Assembly (NCBI GenBank): GCA_002862545.1
Contig: PKDJ01000310.1
Coordinates: 1-57,644, forward strand
Source of the DNA: Pseudomonadota bacterium
GTDB lineage: Bacteria > Myxococcota_A > UBA796 > GCA-2862545
DNA length: 57,644 bases
Direction: 5' to 3'
A program made the position numbers and the translations under genes. Below are positions 51,476-57,644 of this stretch, in pieces (positions within the stretch are counted from its first letter, which is position 1; each line of letters begins with the position of its first letter). The notes below the pieces were generated by a model. It made no database searches and was not told the origin of the DNA. It saw nothing but the letters and a program-made list of their open reading frames with translations.

Positions 51476-52882
51476 ATGCGAATCACGACGTCCTTGCTCG
51501 TCTTGTCCCTCTTCGCCTGCGGCGGTGACAAGGAGGGAGCCGACAGCGGCTTCATGACCGAGACCACACCGGCGGGCACCACTCCTGCTGGCACCACTGG
51601 CGGCGACGCGGACACCGACACGGATGCCGACACGGACGCAGACACGGACGCCGACACGGATGCCGACACGGACGCAGACACGGATGCCGACGCCGACGCC
51701 GACGCCGACACGGACACCGACACGGACACGGACACGGACACCGACACGACCACGGGCTCTGCGGCCGGCACGAACCTCCTCATCAGCGAGGTCGTGGACC
51801 ACTCCGGCGACTCGAACATCAAGTACGTCGAGCTCTACAACGCCGATTCCGAGGCTGTTTCACTGTCGGGCTGGCAGATCCGCCGCTACAGCAACGGCGG
51901 CGTGGATGGGACCGAGATCGACCTGTCGGGCGTGGTCGAGCCCGGCGAGACCTTCGTGATTGCCTACGACAACGATCCCGCAGCCTTCGAGACCGAGTAC
52001 GGCTTCGCGCCCGACCAAGCGTCTCCCCAGGTCAACGGCAACGGCAACGATGTCTACGAGCTGTTCGACGGCATGATGACCGTCGACATCTACGGCGAGA
52101 TCGGCGTCGACGGCGATGACACGGCCTGGGACTACGGCGATGCCGTCGCTGTGCGCAGCGGCGACGTCATGGAAGGCACGGCGAGCTTCGATGTCAGCCA
52201 GTGGACCGTGTACCCTGGCTTTGGCGCCGCCAACCCGGGCGTGCACCCGTACGATGGTGGTGCGACCACCACGTCACCGGCTGACTACACGCCGATCTAC
52301 GACATCCAGGGCGGACGCGTACCCGAGGGGACAGACCTGTGGGTCAGTGGCGTCGTGACGGGCACCGGCAACAGCGGCCTGTTCGTTCAGGAGCCGGGTG
52401 GCGGTGAGTTCTCGGGCATCTGGGTCTACTTGGCGGGCGGCTGGGAGGGTCGCTACGGCGCCATCGCTGCGGGCGACACGGTCGAGATCTTCGGGCAGTA
52501 CGTCGAGTATGAGGGCGTCACCGAGATCGACGTGACGGCAGCCGCCTTCCCCGTCGTCGAGGTGACCAGCCCAGGCGGCCCGCTGCCTGCGCCCGCGGTT
52601 TTGCCGATGATGGCCTTCTCCGCCGATCCGGAGGCCTGGGAGGGCGTCCGCATTCGGGTCGAGAGCGTCGTCGTGTCGAACAGCGATCTCGGCTTCGGCG
52701 AGTGGGAGGTCACCGACGCCGCGGGTGACGGCCACACTCTCGTCGTGGACGACCTGCTCTACGAGTACGACGGGGACAAGGAAGTCGGGCAGCGCTTCAG
52801 CTTCATTCAGGGCCCGCTTCACTACTCCTTCGGCGCCTTCAAGCTCGTGCCTTCGGACGCAGCGGACCTGTCGCCGATGTAG
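51476..52882 (+). CDS. Lipoprotein with Asp-alternating linker, lamin-tail domain and OB-like domain
   Basis: The 468-residue protein has a lipobox (L-F-A-C, Cys15), a Thr/Pro spacer, a 48-residue linker in which every second residue is Asp (44-91), a lamin-tail domain (about 97-225; [23 protein letters not shown], then [10 protein letters not shown]) and a C-terminal domain (about 265-468) with OB-fold-like strands, often found beside extracellular nucleases. A surface-exposed binding protein held away from the membrane by the charged spacer is likely. AGGAG precedes the ATG. Confidence 0.85.
   Translation: MRITTSLLVLSLFACGGDKEGADSGFMTETTPAGTTPAGTTGGDADTDTDADTDADTDADTDADTDADTDADADADADTDTDTDTDTDTDTTTGSAAGTNLLISEVVDHSGDSNIKYVELYNADSEAVSLSGWQIRRYSNGGVDGTEIDLSGVVEPGETFVIAYDNDPAAFETEYGFAPDQASPQVNGNGNDVYELFDGMMTVDIYGEIGVDGDDTAWDYGDAVAVRSGDVMEGTASFDVSQWTVYPGFGAANPGVHPYDGGATTTSPADYTPIYDIQGGRVPEGTDLWVSGVVTGTGNSGLFVQEPGGGEFSGIWVYLAGGWEGRYGAIAAGDTVEIFGQYVEYEGVTEIDVTAAAFPVVEVTSPGGPLPAPAVLPMMAFSADPEAWEGVRIRVESVVVSNSDLGFGEWEVTDAAGDGHTLVVDDLLYEYDGDKEVGQRFSFIQGPLHYSFGAFKLVPSDAADLSPM
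51605..51748 (+). repeat. Asp-Thr/Asp-Ala repeat tract
   Basis: 144 nt built from GAC-ACG/GAT-GCC type hexamers encode 24 Asp-x pairs where x is Thr or Ala. The nearly uniform hexamer makes slippage and length variation likely. Reverse-strand frames across it translate to long Ser/Val or Arg/Val runs that are artefacts. Confidence 0.95.
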
Positions 52883-52891
52883 TGGGGCGGC

Positions 52892-52936
52892 GGCGAGCGA
52901 CGAGGCTCTCGCAGGAGTCAACCTGAGTCGCTCGCC
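52892..52936. terminator. Strong hairpin between convergent genes
   Basis: GGCGAGCGAC (52892-52901) pairs perfectly over 10 bp with GTCGCTCGCC (52927-52936) around a 25-nt loop, in the 129-nt gap between the lamin-tail lipoprotein and yaaA. It can serve both converging transcripts, though neither side has a clear T tract. Confidence 0.5.
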
Positions 52937-53011
52937 CAGCCCCCCTCTGCTCGAACACGCCGACTGCAGCTCACAGCAGCATCGGGAACCGAACCTCCCG
53001 CGTTCGTCTGC

Positions 53012-53803
53012 TCAGCGCGCGCCGCCTGGCTCCGGCTGCTCGCGCTCGAACACCCAGCGCAGCGCTGTCGACTGATCATCCTGGTACGCGTAGCCCATGC
53101 CTGTGAAGGCCTTCACGGCCTCGGCGTGCTCGAGTCGCTCCTCGATCACGTACCGAGCCATGACACCACGGGCTCGCTTGGCGAAGAAGGAGATGGTCCG
53201 GGACTTGCCACCCCGTCGGTCCTTGAAGACCGGGGTGATGACGCGCCCCGGGAGCCGCTTCTTGGCAACCGACTTGAAGTACTCGTTGGAGGCGAGGTTC
53301 AGCAGAGTCGGGTCGCTGTGCTCGGCCAGCTCTTCCGCAATCGCCTCTCCGATGCGCTCTCCCCAGAACGCGTAGAGATCACGCCCGCGCTCGGTAGCCA
53401 GCCGCGTGCCCATCTCGAGCCGATACGGCTGCATGAGGTCGAGCGGTCGAAGCACACCGTATAGACCGCTGAGAATTCGCACGTGCGCCTGCGACCAATG
53501 CAGGTCTTCGGGCGTGAGACTCCCCGCATCGAGGCCCAAGTACACGTCGCCCGCGAACATCTGCGCCGCAGGGCGGGCATTGTCCGATGTGAACGGCGTG
53601 CTGAAGTCTTGAAATCGCTGAAAGTTGAGCTCCGCCAGGTTGTCGCTGATGTGCATGAGCGACTTTAGCTCCCCGCGCGACAGACCACGCGCGGTCTGCA
53701 TGAGCGTGAGCGTGTCCGGCAGCAGAGCCGGCTGGGTCGTCACATCGGTGACGAGTGGCGAAGTCTCATCCAGCTTCTTTGCTGGCGAGAGCACGACGAG
53801 CAT
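53012..53803 (-). CDS. yaaA: Peroxide-stress protein YaaA family
   Basis: The 263-residue protein matches YaaA (DUF328/UPF0246): the opening L-V-V-L-S-P-A-K-K-L-D, L-S-R-G-E-L-K-S-L-M-x-I-S-D-N-L-A-E-L-N, A-Q-M-F-A-G-D-V-Y-L-G-L, R-I-L-S-G-L-Y-G-V-L-R-P-L-D-L-M-Q-P-Y-R-L-E-M-G and N-L-A-S-N-E-Y-F. YaaA lowers free iron and limits damage under hydrogen peroxide, and binds DNA. The Sel1 gene lies 12 nt upstream on the same strand, so the two may be co-transcribed. Confidence 0.95.
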   Translation of the reverse strand: MLVVLSPAKKLDETSPLVTDVTTQPALLPDTLTLMQTARGLSRGELKSLMHISDNLAELNFQRFQDFSTPFTSDNARPAAQMFAGDVYLGLDAGSLTPEDLHWSQAHVRILSGLYGVLRPLDLMQPYRLEMGTRLATERGRDLYAFWGERIGEAIAEELAEHSDPTLLNLASNEYFKSVAKKRLPGRVITPVFKDRRGGKSRTISFFAKRARGVMARYVIEERLEHAEAVKAFTGMGYAYQDDQSTALRWVFEREQPEPGGAR

Positions 53804-53815
53804 CAGACCTCCGGC

Positions 53816-54703
53816 TCAGCGTTGGCTCTTAAGGATGAGCCGGTAACGCAGCTTCTGCGACTTGGAGCAGGACAGTGCATCTCCGAGCTCACAGCCACGC
53901 TCTGCAGCGATGAGCGCCTCCTCGGTAGCGGACTTCCGAAGCAGGTCGGCGAGGTGACGACAGCCGATGTGGTCGCCTGCGTAGCAGGCACGCTCGAGGT
54001 CTACTCGGCCTTGGACCGCCTCCTGCGGCACGACCTTCCCCTCGACCTGCGCCAGCCCCCACTCTCGACACGCCTCCGGATCCCACGCTTCGGCCCTGCA
54101 ACCGCGCTCGAACCAAGTGACGGCGGCCTCGGCATCCCGCTTCACGCCGTCACCCAGCTGAAGCCGAATGCCGAGCTGGGTGCAGCCACGTGCATGGCCC
54201 ATGTCGCAGGCCTGCTGAAAGAGGGCTCGCGCAAGTCCGGGGTCCTTGGTGCCCCCATCACCGCGCTCGAGCCAGAGCCCAACGGCCGTGCAGCTCTCGG
54301 CGTCCTTGTTCTCACAGCCGCGCTGGTACCAGAGTCCGGCTGTGGTGCCGTCCAAGGTGCCGAGCGCGCCCATGAGGTGCAGCTCACCAAGCGCGCGGCA
54401 GGCGGTGCCGTCGCCGAGCTCACAGCCCTGCGCGTAGAGCTCGGTGGCTCGCGAGTAGTCCAGGCCCACGACCTCGCCGTGGGCGAAGGCATCCGCCTGC
54501 GCAGTGCACCCGGGACCATGCTGATGGCGACACGCCTGGGCCCAGAGGCGCATGGCGAGGTGCGCATCCCTCGCGACGCCGTCCCCACGCAGCGAGCGCG
54601 TCGCCAGGCGCATGCATGCTGCGCCGTCCGCCCCCTCGCAGGCTCGCTCGTCCGCTCCCAGGTCGGCCGACAAGGCACTCGTCATCAGCAAAGCCCAGAC
54701 CAA
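53816..54703 (-). CDS. Sel1-repeat exported protein
   Basis: The 295-residue product is built from about six Sel1-like repeats of 34-38 residues with paired cysteines, consensus A-x-x-L-Y-x-x-G-C-x-x-G-x-x-x-A-C-x-x-L-G, ending in E-R-G-C-E-L-G-D-A-L-S-C. Such repeats bind partners in the periplasm. I place the start at TTG 54703 because GGAGG lies 5 nt upstream and the N-terminus then reads as a short signal peptide (V-W-A-L-L-M-T-S-A-L-S-A). A longer TTG frame to 54781 lacks a ribosome site. Confidence 0.8.
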   Translation of the reverse strand: MVWALLMTSALSADLGADERACEGADGAACMRLATRSLRGDGVARDAHLAMRLWAQACRHQHGPGCTAQADAFAHGEVVGLDYSRATELYAQGCELGDGTACRALGELHLMGALGTLDGTTAGLWYQRGCENKDAESCTAVGLWLERGDGGTKDPGLARALFQQACDMGHARGCTQLGIRLQLGDGVKRDAEAAVTWFERGCRAEAWDPEACREWGLAQVEGKVVPQEAVQGRVDLERACYAGDHIGCRHLADLLRKSATEEALIAAERGCELGDALSCSKSQKLRYRLILKSQR

Positions 54704-54792
54704 CTGCGCCTCCGCGTCGCTGTCACAGCGTAGCCCGTTGCAAGGGCCATGAGCCGGACTCTTCGACTGACACGCCAACAACGGACTCGCTG

Positions 54793-54812
54793 TGCGTCAT
54801 CCTCATGACGCA
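54793..54812. promoter_or_regulatory. 8-bp inverted repeat in a divergent promoter region
   Basis: TGCGTCAT (54793-54800) and ATGACGCA (54805-54812) form a perfect inverted repeat with a 4-nt spacer. Its right arm overlaps the proposed -35 box of the downstream lipoprotein gene, so a bound protein could block that promoter and also affect the divergent Sel1 gene. Confidence 0.55.
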
Positions 54813-54833
54813 TAAACCCTGCTCGGCTATGCG
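54805..54833 (+). promoter_or_regulatory. Candidate sigma70-type promoter for the small lipoprotein
   Basis: ATGACG (54805-54810) and TATGCG (54828-54833) are 17 nt apart and match the -35 and -10 consensus at four and three positions. Transcription would start about 13 nt before the ATG at 54853. Confidence 0.33.
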
Positions 54834-54852
54834 GTAGCGCACTGGAGGAATG

Positions 54853-55362
54853 ATGCGCGCACTCCTGGCGGCTCTCGCTCTTGTCGGCTGCGGTGAGGAC
54901 GACGCCCCTCCTCCGCTCGCGGAGACTCCATCCGTCGAGACGGGGGACTGCGACATCGCTGTGGGCGATGCGGGCGGTCCAGCGGGAGTCGAGGTGCTCT
55001 ACGCCAGTGAGCATGGTTGGTTCACGAACCGCGCCTTCAGCTGGTCCGAGGTGATCCGGGACGACGGGCCCTATGCTGCACTGCAGTCCGACCTTCAGGT
55101 CTCCCTGCCGTCCGTCGACTTCTCGACCACCCTGGTGGTCGCCGTCTGGGAGTCGCGAGAGACCTGCGACTTCGCGATCAACACGGCCGCTGCCTACTCC
55201 ATCTCCGGCGGCTACCACCTCGAGGTGGAGTTCGATGACCTCAGCGGCGGCTGCTCGGAGCCGTGCGAAGCCCCTGGTGGCGCACTCGTGGTGATCTCAT
55301 TTCCCTACCTCGACAGCGACCCGACGATCTGCCGTCGCACGTGGGATGCCTGCGCTGGCTAG
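54853..55362 (+). CDS. Small lipoprotein, unknown function
   Basis: The 169-residue protein has a lipobox (A-L-V-G-C, Cys13), an acidic Pro spacer and a beta-rich domain. That domain resembles small Cys-containing proteins found in myxobacterial envelopes: a V-E-V-L-Y-A-S-E strand, F-S-T-T-L-V-V-A-V-W strand and five cysteines towards the end. GGAGG (54844-54848) fits the second of two adjacent ATG codons (54853) best. It is preceded by a possible promoter with an overlapping inverted repeat. No enzyme motif is visible. Confidence 0.75.
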   Translation: MRALLAALALVGCGEDDAPPPLAETPSVETGDCDIAVGDAGGPAGVEVLYASEHGWFTNRAFSWSEVIRDDGPYAALQSDLQVSLPSVDFSTTLVVAVWESRETCDFAINTAAAYSISGGYHLEVEFDDLSGGCSEPCEAPGGALVVISFPYLDSDPTICRRTWDACAG

Positions 55363-55470
55363 CGTGCACAGGCCAGACAGCTGCTCCAGAGGTCTCCTGC
55401 TCTCGTCGGCCACGCGGGCATCGTTGCAGGGCTGACATGGCTGTGTACGGCCACAGACAGCCCACTCCGA

Positions 55471-55499
55471 GTGACTGGCGACAGCACGTGCGATACCAT
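55471..55499 (+). promoter_or_regulatory. Candidate sigma70-type promoter for the VWA lipoprotein
   Basis: GTGACT (55471-55476) and TACCAT (55494-55499) are 17 nt apart and each match four of six consensus positions. The start codon at 55525 follows about 19 nt after the predicted transcript start. Confidence 0.4.
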
Positions 55500-55524
55500 G
55501 CGAGGGTGGGGTGAAGGAGTACAG

Positions 55525-56550
55525 ATGCGTACGAGGACAATCCAGGTGGTCTGTGCTCTCCTGCTGGCCAGTTGCGGAGGCGACGACGGCAAGGAGGGTG
55601 TCGACGCGGGTGGCTTCACGGAGGCCGGCGGCTTCATCGAGGGTGATGCCGCGCTCGATGGTCAGGACTACTCCGTGGTCGATGAGTTCACGTTCTATGT
55701 CTCGCCCGTAGATGTCCTGTTCGTGATCGATGACTCCTGCTCGATGCAAGAGGAGCAAGAGGCCCTCAACGTTGGCTTTCCCGGATTCTTCTCACTCCTC
55801 GAGGTCATCGGTGATCAGTACCAGATCGGTGTGATCTCCACCGACATGGACGACCCCGGCAAGTCCGGTCAGCTCCGGAGCGTCGGTCCCTACCGCTGGA
55901 TTGATGCCGAGACGGAAGACCCCTTCATGGTGTTCGAGGAGATGTCAGGCCTCGGCATCGAGGGATCGGGAACCGAGAAGGGTATCTTGGCGACCTATAC
56001 CGCCCTCGAGACCCTCCGCGATGATGCCAACGCAGGCTTCCTTCGCGATGAAGCCGCCCTGATGGTGGTCGTGCTCTCCGACGAGCCTGACTTCACCGAA
56101 GACAGCGAGATAGCACTCGGTGACTTCCGTGACTGGTTCAGCTCTCTGAAGGGCCCCTCCCCCGAGGCCGGCTGGCTCACCTTCAACGGCATCGTCGGTC
56201 CGCCTGGTGGCTGCTCCAGCGCTGTTGGAAATGCCGACGAGGGCGATGGCTACCTGCAGATTGCCGAGTTCACCGGCGGTGTGCTCCACTCCATCTGCGA
56301 GACACCCTATGGCCCGGCGTTCGACACCATGGTCGGTGCCATCCCCTCCGAGGAGTTCTTCCTCTCCGACGTCCCCGACCCAGCGAGCATCCGCGTCTCT
56401 GCGGGGCTGCCTGACGGAACCACGACGTTCCTGCAGGACGACGAGTGGCAGTACTTCCCTGATGAGAACTACGTCACGCTGAACAACGCGCTGCAGGACG
56501 AGTCACAGGTCTACGTGCGCTATCTGCCGCTGTCGATTCTGCAGCAGTGA
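55525..56550 (+). CDS. von Willebrand factor A-domain lipoprotein
   Basis: The 341-residue protein has a lipobox (L-L-A-S-C, Cys17), a Gly/Asp spacer and a VWA domain that opens with D-V-L-F-V-I-D-D-S-C-S-M, whose D-x-S-x-S residues form the metal site. T-D-M-D-D-P-G and V-V-L-S-D-E-P-D follow as the later metal-site and strand motifs. It probably binds a protein or polymer ligand at the cell surface. GGAG stands 6 nt before the ATG at 55525; the frame is open 54 nt further upstream. It overlaps the next small gene by GTGA. Confidence 0.88.
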   Translation: MRTRTIQVVCALLLASCGGDDGKEGVDAGGFTEAGGFIEGDAALDGQDYSVVDEFTFYVSPVDVLFVIDDSCSMQEEQEALNVGFPGFFSLLEVIGDQYQIGVISTDMDDPGKSGQLRSVGPYRWIDAETEDPFMVFEEMSGLGIEGSGTEKGILATYTALETLRDDANAGFLRDEAALMVVVLSDEPDFTEDSEIALGDFRDWFSSLKGPSPEAGWLTFNGIVGPPGGCSSAVGNADEGDGYLQIAEFTGGVLHSICETPYGPAFDTMVGAIPSEEFFLSDVPDPASIRVSAGLPDGTTTFLQDDEWQYFPDENYVTLNNALQDESQVYVRYLPLSILQQ

Positions 56551-56786
56551 TCGGCCACACGGGCCTCGTAGCCGTCAGCGACGACGACCTCCGCGAGCTG
56601 CTTCGGCAGATTCATCGCGGGGAGCTCGTCTGTCCGATCACGCGCATCGGCCTGGCCACGGTGGGCCTTCTGCGCCTCGGCGATGACCTCGACGTGCTTC
56701 AAGGCCTAGACGAGCGCGGCGTGCGTGCCGTGCTCGTCTCAGTCCTGGCGGAGCGCCGCCGCGTCAGTCGACCAGCGTGGCCTTGA
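56547..56786 (+). CDS. Small conserved-looking cytoplasmic protein, unknown function
   Basis: The 79-residue product starts with a GTG that overlaps the VWA gene stop (GTGA) and ends 23 nt inside the convergent cyclophilin gene. It has a helix-rich pattern, D-D-L-R-E-L-L-R-Q-I-H-R-G-E-L, then C-P-I-T-R-I-G-L and a final A-V-L-V-S-V-L-A-E-R-R-R. From memory, similar short proteins occur in other delta-proteobacteria, but I cannot name a family. Coupling to the VWA gene supports it being expressed. Confidence 0.65.
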   Translation: MIGHTGLVAVSDDDLRELLRQIHRGELVCPITRIGLATVGLLRLGDDLDVLQGLDERGVRAVLVSVLAERRRVSRPAWP

Positions 56787-57513
56787 CGACGAAGTCCAGC
56801 TCAGGGAAGTCCCGCTTCAGGTAGGCGTTGCCCTCCATCTGGATTCGACCCTGGTTCGGGCCCTTTCCGCTCGGAGGACCATCGCCGTACCCCGTGTGGA
56901 GCTTGTCGACGACGTCCATGCCCTCGACGATCTCACCGAACGGGGCAAAGCCTCTCGAGTCGAGGAAGCTGTTGTCCTTGAAGTTGATGAACACCTGGGT
57001 CGTGCGGCTGTTTGGTCCCGACGTGGCGAACGTGATGCGGCCACGGGTGTTCTTCTCCTTGGTCTCGTCATCCTTGATGCGCGCTGGCCTCCAGACCTTC
57101 GACACCTCGGGGTACGGCGACAGACCGAACTGAACCATGAAGTTCTGGACGGCCCGGAAGAACACGACGTCGTCGAAGAATCCCATCTTGACGAGGTTGT
57201 AGAAGCGGTCGGCACCGAGCGGTGCCCACTCACGGTGCACGTGCACCACGAAGGCTCCCTCGTTGGTCTCGAACTTGACCTTGTACTCGCTGGGTGCGGT
57301 CTCGGTGGCCTTGGACGGATCCGTCAGCGCAGGGTTTGCTCCCTCGGGCACCTGGAGGATCTCGGGCTTCGCTGGAGCCGGCTTGGGAGCAGGCTTGGCG
57401 GGCTCGACTTCCTTCGGAGCAGGCTCGGCCTTCGGCGGGGGCTCGGGTGCTGCAGCCTCCTCGCCGCCGCAGCCCGCCAACACCAGACCAAGAGAGAGCA
57501 TGAGCACTCGCAT
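56764..57513 (-). CDS. Cyclophilin-type peptidyl-prolyl isomerase lipoprotein
   Basis: The 249-residue protein has a lipobox (L-A-G-C, Cys15), a 60-residue Pro/Ala/Glu/Lys spacer and a cyclophilin domain (about 77-249) with G-A-F-V-V-H-V-H, F-Y-N-L-V-K-M-G-F-F-D, the F-F-R-A-V-Q-N-F-M-V-Q-F-G active site (Arg and Gln kept), and Q-V-F-I-N-F-K-D-N-S-F-L-D. It should fold envelope proteins from a membrane anchor. Its 3' end overlaps the small gene on the other strand. Confidence 0.93.
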   Translation of the reverse strand: MRVLMLSLGLVLAGCGGEEAAAPEPPPKAEPAPKEVEPAKPAPKPAPAKPEILQVPEGANPALTDPSKATETAPSEYKVKFETNEGAFVVHVHREWAPLGADRFYNLVKMGFFDDVVFFRAVQNFMVQFGLSPYPEVSKVWRPARIKDDETKEKNTRGRITFATSGPNSRTTQVFINFKDNSFLDSRGFAPFGEIVEGMDVVDKLHTGYGDGPPSGKGPNQGRIQMEGNAYLKRDFPELDFVVKATLVD

Positions 57514-57542
57514 ACAGACCTTCCTGTTTCTCTGAGACGGCC

Positions 57543-57564
57543 AGCAGGTAACCGGGTTCCTGCT
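57543..57564. promoter_or_regulatory. 10-bp inverted repeat upstream of the cyclophilin gene
   Basis: AGCAGG (57543-57548) and AACC (57550-57553) pair with GGTT (57555-57558) and CCTGCT (57559-57564), with one unpaired T. It lies 30-51 nt before the cyclophilin start on the minus strand, in the expected promoter or leader zone. Confidence 0.4.
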
Positions 57565-57644
57565 CAGCCGGTCGCAAGTCTCCGCGCCGACGGCGCTGCA
57601 CGTCTGGCGCTACGCCCACCAGTTCAGGTCGAGGTCCGGAAACA

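Noticed and set aside
51605-51748. Possible CRISPR or minisatellite array
   Set aside because: The tract is a continuous in-frame hexamer repeat without spacers and encodes part of a lipoprotein.
50770-51822. 350-residue minus-strand frame with long Ser/Val runs
   Set aside because: The runs are the reverse translation of the Asp/Thr hexamer repeat of the lamin-tail lipoprotein.
57230-57619. 129-residue minus-strand frame at the right edge
   Set aside because: It overlaps the cyclophilin lipoprotein in another frame and has shadow-type composition.

Overview
The window is about 57.6 kb of GC-rich, very densely packed bacterial DNA with 51 protein-coding genes, one of them cut by the left edge. 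I see no rRNA, tRNA, CRISPR array or insertion sequence. Several traits point to a predatory or social delta-proteobacterial lineage such as Myxococcota: two eukaryotic-type Ser/Thr kinases (one with a PEGA-like tail, one with an extracytoplasmic Cache-like sensor), many lipoproteins, Sel1 and von Willebrand proteins, Asp/Thr low-complexity linkers, and an ECF sigma factor with an unusual membrane partner. This assignment is an inference from gene content and not from a marker gene. Many neighbours share ATGA, GTGA, TTGA or TGATG start/stop junctions, and three convergent pairs end on one shared CTAG.

Region 1 (1-16.5 kb) is mostly metabolic. It holds the tail of a Gly/Arg-rich protein, plsX with an AI-2E-type permease, cysC, and a GMC oxidoreductase with its Tat-exported small subunit behind a perfect palindrome. 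A tightly coupled operon follows: a divergent S-adenosylhomocysteine hydrolase homologue, a helical repeat protein and a Ppx/GppA phosphatase. Next come a membrane protein with a long PLGS-rich region and a second coupled operon (fused alpha-beta 2-oxoacid dehydrogenase E1, FabD-like acyltransferase, HD phosphohydrolase), then HIT, ASCH and membrane proteins.

Region 2 (16.5-28.6 kb) holds an ECF sigma operon on the minus strand whose membrane partner carries seven copies of a short repeat and is coupled to an exported protein and cutA. It also holds polA, an isovaleryl-type acyl-CoA dehydrogenase, and a haem block (hemX/ccsA-like, hemA and hemC on minus, hemD facing them on plus), followed by thioredoxin and a CDF metal transporter.

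Region 3 (28.6-45.7 kb) is rich in signalling and envelope genes: the kinase-TM-Cache protein, a large SNF2 ATPase, a lipoprotein sulfatase with four Ig/PKD-like modules overlapping a PEGA-like kinase, a Tim44-like protein, a Pro-rich membrane protein facing a Lys-repeat lipoprotein across an 84-nt imperfect inverted repeat, two tandem DUF4349 proteins, and a membrane-anchored alpha/beta hydrolase lacking its nucleophilic serine.

Region 4 (45.7-57.6 kb) encodes a secreted nuclease, a TVP38-type membrane protein coupled to an acyl-CoA ligase, and a run of lipoproteins and exported proteins (a possible copper-monooxygenase-like protein, a Cys/Trp repeat protein, a lamin-tail protein with a 48-residue Asp-alternating linker, Sel1, VWA and cyclophilin) together with yaaA.
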